Shown here: one piece after another, positions 27,710 to 35,992 of the stretch
Layout of the letters: the number at the start of each line of letters is the position of its first letter
How positions within the stretch are numbered: position 1 is the first letter of the stretch
Source: Salinicola rhizosphaerae
Lineage (GTDB): Bacteria > Pseudomonadota > Gammaproteobacteria > Pseudomonadales > Halomonadaceae
Assembly: GCF_014652715.1 (NCBI RefSeq)
Contig: NZ_BMZI01000003.1
Span: 193,203-257,202, forward strand
Direction: 5' to 3'
Length of the DNA stretch: 64,000 bases
Notes under the pieces: generated by a model
Told to the model about the DNA's origin: nothing
The model's database searches: none
What the model saw: the letters and a program-made list of their open reading frames with translations, nothing else
Program-made: the position numbers and the translations under genes

Positions 27710-28447
27710 TTACCTTGCGCCAAGTCGTCGGGCGATGATGCTGCTGGCCTCAGCGATCAGTGAATCCTGCGTCGCATCGCTGCGCTTCGGCGGCTGCCAA
27801 TCATGATCGCCGCCTTCGAGAAAGTGCATTTCCGTCTGCGGCGGCAGCGCATAGTCGGCGACCTCCTCGCGCCGCCCGAACGGGTCTCGCGTACCTTGAA
27901 TGACCACCAGCGGGCAGCAAATCGCCGACCAGTGATCGAGCCGTGTCCGCTCAGGCTTGCCCGGCGGATGAAAGGGATAACCGCACAGCACGAGCCCGGC
28001 GCACTCGTGAGCGACCGGCGCTCGAGTCGCGAGCAGGCTGGCGACTCGTCCGCCCATCGACTTTCCTCCGAGCCAGAGCGGCGTCAGCGAGTCGTGCTCG
28101 CGAATAGCGTGCTGCCAGACCGCCAATTCGTCGACCAGGCGCTCGACACGCGGCGGTGGCCGGCGACGGCCTTCCCGACGCATCATCGCCATGTAGCCGA
28201 ACTCGATCGCCACGACCTGCACGCCCGTCGCGGCGATGGCCTGGCGCAGCGATGTCAGAAACGAAGAGTCATGCCCGGCGCCGGCGCCATGGCAGAGCAA
28301 CCAGCGCGCGTGTACCGCGGCGCCCTCGACCTGGAAGCTTCCCAGTGCGGTTTCGTGTCGCCGGCCATCGCCGCGCTCGAGCGCGGCCTCGAGTCTCTCG
28401 CTATCCTGAAGTTCGAGGCGCACTGGCGTCCCTTCACCTGTCATCAT
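27710..28447 (-). CDS. Alpha/beta-family hydrolase (predicted)
   Basis: A 245-residue soluble hydrolase of the alpha/beta fold. RWLLCHGAGAGHDSSFL contains the oxyanion-hole strand-loop, the nucleophile elbow is GGKSMGGR (Ser), and candidates for the acid and His are in GTRDPFG and GGDHDW. It resembles the small dienelactone-hydrolase-like COG3571 proteins; the substrate is unknown. I chose ATG 28447 (or 28444), since GGGAG lies just upstream; the longer open frame runs into the divergent hpxO-like promoter region. It shares a 145-bp divergent promoter region with the FAD monooxygenase gene. Confidence 0.82.
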   Translation of the reverse strand: MMTGEGTPVRLELQDSERLEAALERGDGRRHETALGSFQVEGAAVHARWLLCHGAGAGHDSSFLTSLRQAIAATGVQVVAIEFGYMAMMRREGRRRPPPRVERLVDELAVWQHAIREHDSLTPLWLGGKSMGGRVASLLATRAPVAHECAGLVLCGYPFHPPGKPERTRLDHWSAICCPLVVIQGTRDPFGRREEVADYALPPQTEMHFLEGGDHDWQPPKRSDATQDSLIAEASSIIARRLGAR

Positions 28448-28521
28448 CTTCTCCCTGGGCGCGGAACGGGCATGAGGCGCAAGACTCCCACCGCGGTATA
28501 AATTTGCGTAGGATAAAAAAC

Positions 28522-28537
28522 CTGATCGATCGGTCAG
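28522..28537. promoter_or_regulatory. Near-perfect 16-bp palindrome, candidate operator
   Basis: CTGATCGATCGGTCAG, symmetric except for one base pair per half, lies between the divergent hydrolase and HpxO-like genes. The core resembles operators bound by TetR-family repressors (GACCGATCGGTC type). No TetR gene is present in the window. Confidence 0.45.
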
Positions 28538-28592
28538 CTTCAGCCACGACCGACGAACGACACTCCAATGACAACAGTTCAGGACACTCGCC

Positions 28593-29765
28593 ATGACGTT
28601 GAACATTCTCGTCGTCGGCGCCGGCATGGGCGGCCTGACCGCCGCGCTGGCGCTTCAACAGGCCGGCCATCGGGTCGAGGTCGTCGACCGCGTCGCCGAG
28701 CTGCGCCCGATCGGCGCCGCGATCTCGGTATGGTCGAACGGCGTCAGGGTACTCAAGGCGCTCGGCATGGGCGATGCCATCGAACAGGCCAGCGGGCGCA
28801 TGAACGCCATGGCGTATCACGGCAAGGATGGCACTCCGCTGACCCGGTTCAGTCTTCAATCGCTCTACGACGAGGTCGGACAGCGCGCCTGCCCCATCGC
28901 CCGCGCGACGTTGCAGCAGGTGCTGCTGGATGCCGTGGGTCACGACAACGTCACACTCGGTCTGGCCTGCACCGACTTCCGCCCGGACGCCAGCGGCGTC
29001 ACCGCCGAATTCGCCGACAACTCGACACGTCGGGCCGATCTGATCGTGATCGCCGACGGCACGCACTCCAGGCTGCGAGAGCGCGCGCTGGGCAGAGCCG
29101 TTCAACGGCGCTACTGCGGCTACGTCAACTGGAACGTGCGCGTGCCGGCAAGCGAGGACCTGGCTCCGCTGGATCAGTGGGCGCAGTACGTCGGCGATGG
29201 CCAGCGTGTCTCGATGATGCCGATGAGCGGCGACCCCGACACGCCGGAATTCTACTGCTTTCTCGATGTGCCGCTGGCGCCGGGCACACCCAATGACCCC
29301 GCCCGCTATCGCAACGAACTCGCCCAGCACTTCAACGGCTGGGCGGCGCCGGTACAGCGCCTGATCGAGCGCTTCGATCCGGCTGCCATGGCGCGCGTCG
29401 AGATACACGACATCGAACCATTGGCCACGCTGATCGGCGAGCGCGCGGCGATTCTCGGTGACGCGGCACACGGCATGGCACCGGATCTCGGCCAGGGCGG
29501 CTGCCAGGCAATGGAAGACGCCTGGGTGCTGGCACGGGCGCTGGACGAGGCCAACGGCGATGTGACGAGAGCACTGAAAGCCTACGATGGCGCCCGGGCC
29601 GAGCGCGTCGGCGACATCGTCACCCGTGCCCGCAAACGCGCCGAGACCACACACGGCGCCGATCCCGCCGCCACCCAGGCCTGGTACGCCGAATTGGCGC
29701 AGGAGGACGGCAGTCACATCATGGCGGGCATGCGCAAGACGATACTGGGCGGGCCACTGGGTTGA
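28593..29765 (+). CDS. hpxO: FAD-dependent urate hydroxylase-like monooxygenase (HpxO type)
   Basis: A 390-residue single-component flavin monooxygenase. The N-terminal Rossmann motif is VVGAGMGGLTAALALQQAG, and the second FAD motif is ILGDAAHGMAPDLGQGG. Segments PIGAAISVWSNGVRVLKALG, YCGYVNWNVRV and NGWAAPVQRLIERFDP follow Klebsiella HpxO almost position by position, which is why I prefer urate hydroxylase to the related salicylate and 3-hydroxybenzoate hydroxylases. HpxO converts urate to 5-hydroxyisourate in purine catabolism. No other purine-degradation genes lie nearby, so the substrate remains unproved. A candidate operator is centred 60 bp upstream. Confidence 0.78.
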   Translation: MTLNILVVGAGMGGLTAALALQQAGHRVEVVDRVAELRPIGAAISVWSNGVRVLKALGMGDAIEQASGRMNAMAYHGKDGTPLTRFSLQSLYDEVGQRACPIARATLQQVLLDAVGHDNVTLGLACTDFRPDASGVTAEFADNSTRRADLIVIADGTHSRLRERALGRAVQRRYCGYVNWNVRVPASEDLAPLDQWAQYVGDGQRVSMMPMSGDPDTPEFYCFLDVPLAPGTPNDPARYRNELAQHFNGWAAPVQRLIERFDPAAMARVEIHDIEPLATLIGERAAILGDAAHGMAPDLGQGGCQAMEDAWVLARALDEANGDVTRALKAYDGARAERVGDIVTRARKRAETTHGADPAATQAWYAELAQEDGSHIMAGMRKTILGGPLG

Positions 29766-29776
29766 GACGCTTGCGA

Positions 29777-29794
29777 GCTCGCCGGTCGGCGAGC
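29777..29794. terminator. Hairpin between convergent genes
   Basis: A perfect 8-bp stem (GCTCGCCG at 29777-29784, CGGCGAGC at 29787-29794) with a 2-base loop in the 40-bp gap between the hpxO-like gene and ttcA. There is no T run, so it is only a possible bidirectional terminator. Confidence 0.35.
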
Positions 29795-29805
29795 CCGCTG
29801 CTCAC

Positions 29806-30729
29806 TCAGGCTTCGCGAGCGAGCAGGTCGAGAGTGTCGATGCGCGTCTCTCGCAGCCGTTGCTGCTTGGCCTCGAGCCCCTCGAAGTCGAAAAGCGTTC
29901 GGTCGGCGAGCTGCGACGGCGCGACGTTGGTGACCGCCTTGAACATCGTTTCCAGACGCCCCGGATGCTTGACTTCCCACTCGGCCAGCATCTCCTTGAC
30001 CACCTGACGCTGCAGGTTGGGCTGCGAACCGCAGAGATTGCAGGGAATGATGGGAAACGCCATCTGCCTGGCGTATTCCGCGATATCCGCTTCTCGGCAG
30101 TATGCCAACGGACGAATGACGATGTTCTTACCATCATCGGACAGCAGCTTCGGCGGCATCGACTTGAGTGAACCGCCGAAGAACATGTTCAAAAACAGTG
30201 TCTCGAGAATATCTTCCCGGTGGTGCCCCAGTGCCACCTTGGTCGCCCCGATCTCCTCGGCGTAGCCGTACAGCGAGCCACGACGCAACCGCGAGCAGAG
30301 CGCGCAGGTCGTCTTGCCCTCCGGCGTCTTTTCCTTGACCACGGAGTAGGTGTCGCGCTCCAGGATGTGGTAGGCGACTCCCTTGGCCTCGAGATACTCA
30401 GGCAGCACATGCTCGGGAAAACCCGGCTGCTTCTGGTCGAGATTGACGGCGACCAGTTCGAAGTTGACCGGTGCGTTGCGCTGCAGATTCATCAGAATCT
30501 CCAGCATGGTGTAGGAGTCCTTGCCGCCGGAGAGGCAGACCATCACCTTGTCGCCTTCGTGAATCATGCCGTAGTCGATGATCGCGTTACCGACCTGGCG
30601 CCGCAGTCGCTTCTGCAGCTTGTTGAACTCACGTTTGGCCTTGGCCGCGTCGGGGCCGACCGTGGACATGTTGCCATCGGCAGGAACGTGAGACTGCCGG
30701 CTGTCGACCGGGTCACTGGCTTGTTGCAT
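29806..30729 (-). CDS. ttcA: tRNA 2-thiocytidine biosynthesis protein TtcA
   Basis: A 307-residue enzyme that thiolates cytidine 32 in tRNA using a 4Fe-4S cluster. The PP-loop is [13 protein letters not shown]. The two CxxC motifs are [10 protein letters not shown] and [13 protein letters not shown], with [20 protein letters not shown] between them. I chose the ATG at 30729 (MQQASDP) because it gives the family length; a longer frame upstream adds 31 unrelated residues. Convergent with the HpxO-like gene. Confidence 0.96.
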   Translation of the reverse strand: MQQASDPVDSRQSHVPADGNMSTVGPDAAKAKREFNKLQKRLRRQVGNAIIDYGMIHEGDKVMVCLSGGKDSYTMLEILMNLQRNAPVNFELVAVNLDQKQPGFPEHVLPEYLEAKGVAYHILERDTYSVVKEKTPEGKTTCALCSRLRRGSLYGYAEEIGATKVALGHHREDILETLFLNMFFGGSLKSMPPKLLSDDGKNIVIRPLAYCREADIAEYARQMAFPIIPCNLCGSQPNLQRQVVKEMLAEWEVKHPGRLETMFKAVTNVAPSQLADRTLFDFEGLEAKQQRLRETRIDTLDLLAREA

Positions 30730-30850
30730 GGCTCGCTCTTTCGCGCTGGGCGGGCTGTGGCGCACCGTCTGCTGCGCGGGTCTGATTCGTGGGGCGCCCA
30801 TGCTAACACCGCCTTCCGGCATGACGAAGCGTCACCGCGGGTCGCCAACC

Positions 30851-31075
30851 TCAAATCAGCTGCATCATGTTGACGTAACGCAGCACGATGCCAGCGAACA
30901 GGACCACGATTCCCGCTCGCTGCAGCTTGAACTCGGCCGGTGTCAGCGCCAGGCGGCGCAGCCAGAACATCAACACGCCGCGCACGTCCCGCGTGCGCCA
31001 GACATAGTGCAGATAGACGGCAAGCACTACGATCAACCCGACTGCCAGCACCGCATTTTCCAACCACGCCATCAT
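30851..31075 (-). CDS. Small membrane protein of unknown function
   Basis: A 74-residue protein with two hydrophobic helices, about residues 5-24 and 53-70, joined by a basic loop (RTRDVRGVLMFWLRRLALTP). The family is unknown to me. Its ATG overlaps the stop of the upstream exonuclease gene (ATGATGG context), so it is translationally coupled to the acetate-module operon. A gap of about 120 bp separates it from ttcA. Confidence 0.65.
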   Translation of the reverse strand: MMAWLENAVLAVGLIVVLAVYLHYVWRTRDVRGVLMFWLRRLALTPAEFKLQRAGIVVLFAGIVLRYVNMMQLI

Positions 31076-31719
31076 CGCTCCCCCTGTCTCTCTCCTGCCT
31101 TGGGGACGCCCTCGCCCCGGTTGACGGCTAGCGAACCAGGCTCGTCTCTTGTCAAACGCAGATAGATCATCGCCGTCGTCACCGCATCACCGAGCGCGGT
31201 ATGCCGGTCCAGAACCGGCACATCCAGCGCCAGCGCCGCACGTTCCAACCGTAGATCCGGTTCGACGAGTGGATCGATCTGCCGTCGCCGACGCGCATAA
31301 AGGCGACGCACGTCGAGCCTTGGATTGGATAGTCCAGCGCCGAATCGTGGTTTCATCGCGCGCTCCAGAAGGATCAGGTCGTAGGCTAGTGCCCAGCCGA
31401 TCACCGGACGCTCGCCGACGAAGTCTCGCAACCTCGACAGGGCATCACCCAACGCCTCGCCACCCGATAGATCGACGCCGCGCAGGCCATGAACGCGAAT
31501 CGAGCGCTCGTCGAGGCTGTCCGGCTTCTGCAACCGCAGGTTCAGCGCGCCGCTCGTCAGGATGCGATGGCCGGTCACCGTCACCGCAGCCAGCGAGACC
31601 AGTTCCGCGCGCCTAGGGTCGAGCCCCGTCGTCTCGCAGTCGAGCGACACGACCTCCGGTGCCCGGATTACGTCGCCGCGGCCGCTATCGCCCACGAGCT
31701 CGCTCAACCGCCAGGACAT
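31072..31719 (-). CDS. DnaQ-like 3'-5' exonuclease (DEDDh family)
   Basis: A 215-residue exonuclease with the proofreading fold. Exo I is VSLDCETTGLDPRRAELVSL (Asp and Glu metal ligands), Exo II lies in GWALAYDLILLERAM, and Exo III is RHTALGDAVTTAMI (His and Asp). Members of this group are typically encoded next to the DUF294 nucleotidyltransferase-like gene and the acetate symporter, as here. The substrate is unknown. It begins 13 bp after the DUF294 gene and overlaps the following small membrane gene by four bases. Confidence 0.9.
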   Translation of the reverse strand: MSWRLSELVGDSGRGDVIRAPEVVSLDCETTGLDPRRAELVSLAAVTVTGHRILTSGALNLRLQKPDSLDERSIRVHGLRGVDLSGGEALGDALSRLRDFVGERPVIGWALAYDLILLERAMKPRFGAGLSNPRLDVRRLYARRRRQIDPLVEPDLRLERAALALDVPVLDRHTALGDAVTTAMIYLRLTRDEPGSLAVNRGEGVPKAGERQGER

Positions 31720-31732
31720 CGCATGCCTCCCG

Positions 31733-33571
31733 TCAATACTCGAGGTGATAGCGGTGGGTCAGCCGCTGCCGGAAAGCCTTGACCGTATGCAGCGCCTGGC
31801 GCAAAAGATCGCGTTCGAATCCGCTCAGCTGCTGCACCACCACGCGATCGCCGGCGTCCGGCTCACTGAGCTCAGCCGGTGACAGACTCAATTGACGCTT
31901 CAATCTCAGCTCCGCGAACAGCGCCAGCGCCTCGCCGAGATCGTCGGCAAACGCCCGATCGAGACGACCATCCTCGACGAGCGCATCGAGCCGGGCGAAG
32001 GTCGACGTCGCCGCGATACGCCGCTCCAGTGCCAGCGTCCTGACACCGTGAACGATAGGGAACAGTCCTGCCTTCTTGATATCGATGCCGTGTTCCGGAT
32101 GGCGCAGCGTGCCGAAGACGGTAAGGCCCGAGCCAAATCGCAGTGCGCCCCGCGCAACATGCGAAAGCAGTAACTCGTCGTCCGAGCACCGCGCGAAGAT
32201 CGCATCTCGTAGCGCTTCGACAAGTGAGGCATCTCCGGACACGCAGCGCGTATCCAGCAGGATCGCCAGTTGCATCAGCGAGCGTGGGTCGCGACTCGAT
32301 GCCCAGCGCGCCACCTTGCCATGCCAGGCGGATTCGGCAGCCACCCATGCAGGATTGGTGACCATGATGTTACCGGGACACGGCGGATAGCCCAGCGCGG
32401 AAAGTCTCGCGCTGAACGTGGATAGCGCCTTTTTCAGTTCGGCCTCCGGTGCCGGCTCGAGCCAGGTGCTGCCATCGGCGAGTATCAGCGCGTTGTCCTG
32501 ATCCGTTTTCAGCACCTGTTCGCCGCGGCCCTCGCTGCCCATGACCATGAGGCAGCTCTGCTCGAGCAGCAGGCTCGGCACGGAGAAGCGGTAGGCACGC
32601 TGAATCAATCGGGCATTGAGCGCTGCCAGCAGCGACATGACGAAGCGCAGCTTCGCCCCCTGAGCCATCAATCCTTCCACCAGCTCGGTCATGCCTGCCG
32701 CTGCGGCCACCAGTTGATCGACAGTCTCGGCTCGCTCGATCTGCAGCCCGACCCAGTGCGTACGGCTCGAGAAGAGGCTCAGAAGGTCCAGCATCTCGAC
32801 TACGCCGACGACTTCACCGGCCTCGAACACCGCGACCCGAGTCACGCGTCGCGAGGTCATCGTCACCAGCGCCGAGAACAGATAGTCATCGGCGTCGACG
32901 GCAATCAGCGGACGTCGAGCGAGCGGGCCCACCGGCGAGCCGAGTGCCAACCCACCTCGAGTGAGCGCATCAAGCAGATCGCTTTTGGTCAACATTCCCG
33001 GTTCACCACGCGTCTCGACCAGCAGGCTATCCACACCCCGCTCGCGGAGCCGAGCCACAGCCGCCTCTATGGTGGTGTTCGGGCCGACAGTCAGAGGCTC
33101 GCGCATGCCGTCACGCACTCGGGCGAGCATGAAACTGGAAAGCGTCGTGCCGAACTCGGCGCGACGCGATAACAGTCGTTGGGTTTTCTCGGCCAGACGC
33201 TCGCGAAAATAGCTTGCAAACGCGGGCGATTGATCGCAAAGCGCCGTGAACGATGCCGCCGGAATCAGGTGGCAGAGTGTCTCCTGTTCGGCCCGAAAGC
33301 GATAACGACTGTGACCGCCGAGCACGCTAATCCCACCGAACAGATCTCCGGCAACGTAGTGACCGATAACGGCGCGCTCGCCCTCCAGCGCCGGATCGCT
33401 CTCGCTGACTTCCCCCTTGTAGATCAGAAACACGTGCTGCGGCACCTGCCCGGCGTCCAGCAGAATCTTTCCCACAGCGTAGTAACCGAGATCGGCCGAG
33501 CGCCGCAAGCGTTCACGCTGACTCGTGTCGAGCAATGTGAACGGCAGAGAAGCAAGGTCAGCTTCGAGCAT
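31733..33571 (-). CDS. Cyclic-nucleotide-binding/CBS/DUF294 nucleotidyltransferase-like protein
   Basis: A 612-residue regulator with the domain order cNMP-binding (about residues 15-130), two CBS repeats (about 150-280), DUF294 nucleotidyltransferase-like (about 300-440) and a C-terminal DUF294_C domain. The nucleotidyltransferase motif is MGSEGRGEQVLKTDQDNALI, matching the GSxxR...DxD pattern of GlnE/GlnD-type enzymes. It probably senses nucleotides and controls the neighbouring symporter or acetate metabolism. It lies between the ActP-like symporter and the exonuclease, the usual arrangement, but a terminator-like hairpin separates it from actP. Confidence 0.92.
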   Translation of the reverse strand: MLEADLASLPFTLLDTSQRERLRRSADLGYYAVGKILLDAGQVPQHVFLIYKGEVSESDPALEGERAVIGHYVAGDLFGGISVLGGHSRYRFRAEQETLCHLIPAASFTALCDQSPAFASYFRERLAEKTQRLLSRRAEFGTTLSSFMLARVRDGMREPLTVGPNTTIEAAVARLRERGVDSLLVETRGEPGMLTKSDLLDALTRGGLALGSPVGPLARRPLIAVDADDYLFSALVTMTSRRVTRVAVFEAGEVVGVVEMLDLLSLFSSRTHWVGLQIERAETVDQLVAAAAGMTELVEGLMAQGAKLRFVMSLLAALNARLIQRAYRFSVPSLLLEQSCLMVMGSEGRGEQVLKTDQDNALILADGSTWLEPAPEAELKKALSTFSARLSALGYPPCPGNIMVTNPAWVAAESAWHGKVARWASSRDPRSLMQLAILLDTRCVSGDASLVEALRDAIFARCSDDELLLSHVARGALRFGSGLTVFGTLRHPEHGIDIKKAGLFPIVHGVRTLALERRIAATSTFARLDALVEDGRLDRAFADDLGEALALFAELRLKRQLSLSPAELSEPDAGDRVVVQQLSGFERDLLRQALHTVKAFRQRLTHRYHLEY

Positions 33572-33586
33572 GATCGATCACCACGC

Positions 33587-33610
33587 AAAAGGGCCCCGGC
33601 GAGCCGGGGC
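33587..33610 (-). terminator. Terminator-like hairpin after the symporter gene
   Basis: A perfect 7-bp GC stem (GCCCCGG and CCGGGGC, 33593-33599 and 33604-33610) with a 4-base loop, followed on the minus strand by CCTTTTG. It lies 22 bp after the symporter stop and before the DUF294 gene, so it may limit read-through into the downstream pair. Confidence 0.75.
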
Positions 33611-33631
33611 GACGAACCTGATCAACAACGG

Positions 33632-35416
33632 TCAATGATCGATGGCGCTACCTGCACCGCGCGGCACGCGGATCTCTTCGACGATATGCTGGATCGACGC
33701 CGGTGGCGGCGCGGTCAGCTTCGAAACGACCAGCGCCGTGACGAAGTTGAAGATCATGCCGAGCGTGCCGATCCCTTCCGGCGAGACACCGAACCACCAG
33801 TGTTCAGGCGTACTCATCTCCGGCGCGATGAACTTGAAATAGACGATATAGCTGAACGTGAAGATCAACCCGACCAGCATCCCGGCAATCGCCCCCTCCC
33901 TGTTCATGCGCTTGTAGAAGATGCCCATCAAGATCACCGGGAAGAAGCTCGAAGCCGCCAGTCCGAAGGCAAACGCCACCACTTCGGCGACGAATCCTGG
34001 CGGATTGATGCCGAAGTAGCCGGCGATCACGATCGCCACCGCCGCCGCGATGCGCGCCGCCAGCAGCTCGCCTTTCTCCGAAATGTCGGGTTTGAGCTGT
34101 TTCTTGAGCAGGTCATGCGAGATGGCCGACGAGATCACCAGCAGCAGACCGGCCGCCGTCGAGAGCGCCGCGGCGACGCCACCCGCCGCCACCAGCGCGA
34201 CCACCCAGGCCGGCAGGTTACCGATCTCCGGGTTGGCCAGCACGATGATGTCGCGATCGATATAGACCTCGCTCGGATTGTCCGTCGGTGCGTTGGTCAG
34301 CAGGCGTTCGCCATGACTGCCACGCTCGCCTGAGTAGCTCGGCGTACCGGAGAACGGATCTCCGGCGGCCATCTGCACGCGACCGTCGCCGTTCTTGTCG
34401 ACCCAGGCGATCAGCCCCGAATTCTCCCAGTTGTAAAACCACTGCGGTAGCTCTTCGTAAGCCGCGTTGTCGACCGTTTCGATCAGGTTGACCCGGGCGA
34501 AGGCTCCGACCGCCGGCGCGCTGGTATAGAGAATGGCGATGAAGAACAGCGCCCAACCGGCACTCACGCGGGCGTCGCGTACCCGAGGCACGGTGAAGAA
34601 GCGCACGATCACATGCGGCAGCCCGGCCGTCCCGCACATCAGCGCCGCGGTGATGAAGAAGACATCGAGGGTCGACTTGGCGCCGGAGGTGTACTCGCGG
34701 AAGCCGAGCTCCGTGACCAGCTCATCCAGGCGCGTGAGCAGATAGACGCCGCTGTCGTTGCCCGCAGAATCGAGCAGCGTGGCGCCGAACCCGGTCTGCG
34801 GCAGCACGTGACCGGTCATCATGATCGACAGGAAGATCGCCGGCACCGTGAAGGCGAAGATCAACACGCAGTACTGCGCGACCTGGGTATAGGTGATCCC
34901 CTTCATGCCACCGAGCACGGCGTAGAAGAAGACGATCACCATGCCGATCACCACGCCGAGATCGACATCCACTTCGAGAAACCGAGCGAAGACGATGCCG
35001 GTGCCACGCATCTGGCCTGCGACGTAGGTGAACGAGACGAAGATCACGCAGATCACCGCCACCGTTCGCGCCACGTTGGAGTAGTAACGGTCACCGATGA
35101 AGTCCGGCACCGTGAATTTGCCGAACTTGCGCAGGTACGGTGCCAGCAGCATCGCCAGCAGCACGTAGCCACCGGTCCATCCCATGAGATAGACGGAGGC
35201 GTCATAACCCGAATAGGCAATGATCCCCGCCATCGAGATGAACGACGCCGCCGACATCCAGTCGGCTGCCGTTGCGGCACCGTTGGCCATGGGCGAAACG
35301 CCGCCGCCGGCCACGTAGAACTCCTTCGTCGAGCCGACACGCGAGGCGATCGCGATGCCGATATAGAGCACGAAGGAACCGCCGACGAAGAGGTAGGTGA
35401 GGAACTGAATATCCAT
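33632..35416 (-). CDS. Sodium:acetate/solute symporter (ActP-like, VC_2705 subfamily)
   Basis: A 594-residue member of the sodium:solute symporter family with about 13 transmembrane helices. Conserved SSS features are GGGVSPMANGAATAADWMSA near the N-terminus, FVSFTYVAGQMRGTGIVFAR in the middle, and TAAGLLLVISSAISHDLLKK. An external loop of about 80 residues (about 310-395) carries DKNGDGRVQ, an EF-hand-like pattern. DUF4212-associated symporters of this subfamily carry acetate or other short monocarboxylates. It is preceded by the DUF4212 gene 70 bp upstream on the same strand and is divergent from a CrbS-like kinase. Confidence 0.92.
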   Translation of the reverse strand: MDIQFLTYLFVGGSFVLYIGIAIASRVGSTKEFYVAGGGVSPMANGAATAADWMSAASFISMAGIIAYSGYDASVYLMGWTGGYVLLAMLLAPYLRKFGKFTVPDFIGDRYYSNVARTVAVICVIFVSFTYVAGQMRGTGIVFARFLEVDVDLGVVIGMVIVFFYAVLGGMKGITYTQVAQYCVLIFAFTVPAIFLSIMMTGHVLPQTGFGATLLDSAGNDSGVYLLTRLDELVTELGFREYTSGAKSTLDVFFITAALMCGTAGLPHVIVRFFTVPRVRDARVSAGWALFFIAILYTSAPAVGAFARVNLIETVDNAAYEELPQWFYNWENSGLIAWVDKNGDGRVQMAAGDPFSGTPSYSGERGSHGERLLTNAPTDNPSEVYIDRDIIVLANPEIGNLPAWVVALVAAGGVAAALSTAAGLLLVISSAISHDLLKKQLKPDISEKGELLAARIAAAVAIVIAGYFGINPPGFVAEVVAFAFGLAASSFFPVILMGIFYKRMNREGAIAGMLVGLIFTFSYIVYFKFIAPEMSTPEHWWFGVSPEGIGTLGMIFNFVTALVVSKLTAPPPASIQHIVEEIRVPRGAGSAIDH

Positions 35417-35485
35417 GGCCCGAATCCTTCCGTTTTTCTGGTTATCGAGGTTCGTTGCGTTGAGCGCTGAAGCGATGTTGCCGCT

Positions 35486-35743
35486 TTACTGCTCCTCGAC
35501 GTCGTACTCCCGGTCGAGGCGATTCATCGACCAGGCATAGAACACGATCAGCACCAGGAAGGTGTAGATCGCGCCCTGTTGGGCAAACCAGAATCCGAGC
35601 TTGAATCCGAAAAAGTGGATGGCGTTGAGCGGTTCGACCAACAGCACGCCGAATCCGTAGGAGACGATGAACCAGATCACCAGCAGCGTGGCGATCAGGC
35701 GCACGTTGGCTTTCCAATAGTCCTGTCTGCTTTTTCCCTTCAT
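35486..35743 (-). CDS. DUF4212 small symporter subunit
   Basis: An 85-residue membrane protein with two helices (about residues 16-37 and 48-70). Motifs DYWKANVRLI, LLVIWFIVSYGFGVLL and FGFKLGFWFAQQG are DUF4212 signatures. These proteins are always found directly upstream of VC_2705-type sodium:solute symporters and are thought to be a small subunit or chaperone of the transporter. It is the promoter-proximal gene of the symporter operon. Confidence 0.93.
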   Translation of the reverse strand: MKGKSRQDYWKANVRLIATLLVIWFIVSYGFGVLLVEPLNAIHFFGFKLGFWFAQQGAIYTFLVLIVFYAWSMNRLDREYDVEEQ

Positions 35744-35943
35744 GATAATCCCCTGCCTCGTCAGCCGATGCGTGATAGCGTTTGGGAAATCAACGGTTTG
35801 TTATCAAGGCCTGTCAAAGCGAGCCTATGTCAGCGGCGAGCGACGGCGTCAGCGGACTTTAGTCGAGGGTGATGAACGATGGCTTCCCCTTGCCGAAATC
35901 ATCCGTAAAATCAAATACCTGAGCACCCATCTCAAGCACTGAA

Positions 35944-35966
35944 CCTTGGTCTATCAGCCCTTGGTC
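35944..35966. promoter_or_regulatory. Direct repeat CCTTGGTC in the symporter/CrbS intergenic region
   Basis: CCTTGGTC occurs at 35944-35951 and 35959-35966, a 15-bp repeat distance, about 27 bp before the kinase start. The same CTTGGTC word occurs as an inverted repeat upstream of fadL. A regulator-binding site is plausible. The rest of this 249-bp divergent region shows no gene. Confidence 0.4.
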
Positions 35967-35992
35967 TTGCCGAGTCAATCAGCGGGGGAAAC

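Noticed and set aside
28434-29717. A 427-codon minus-strand ORF
   Set aside because: Antisense of the HpxO-like gene, which has clear FAD motifs.
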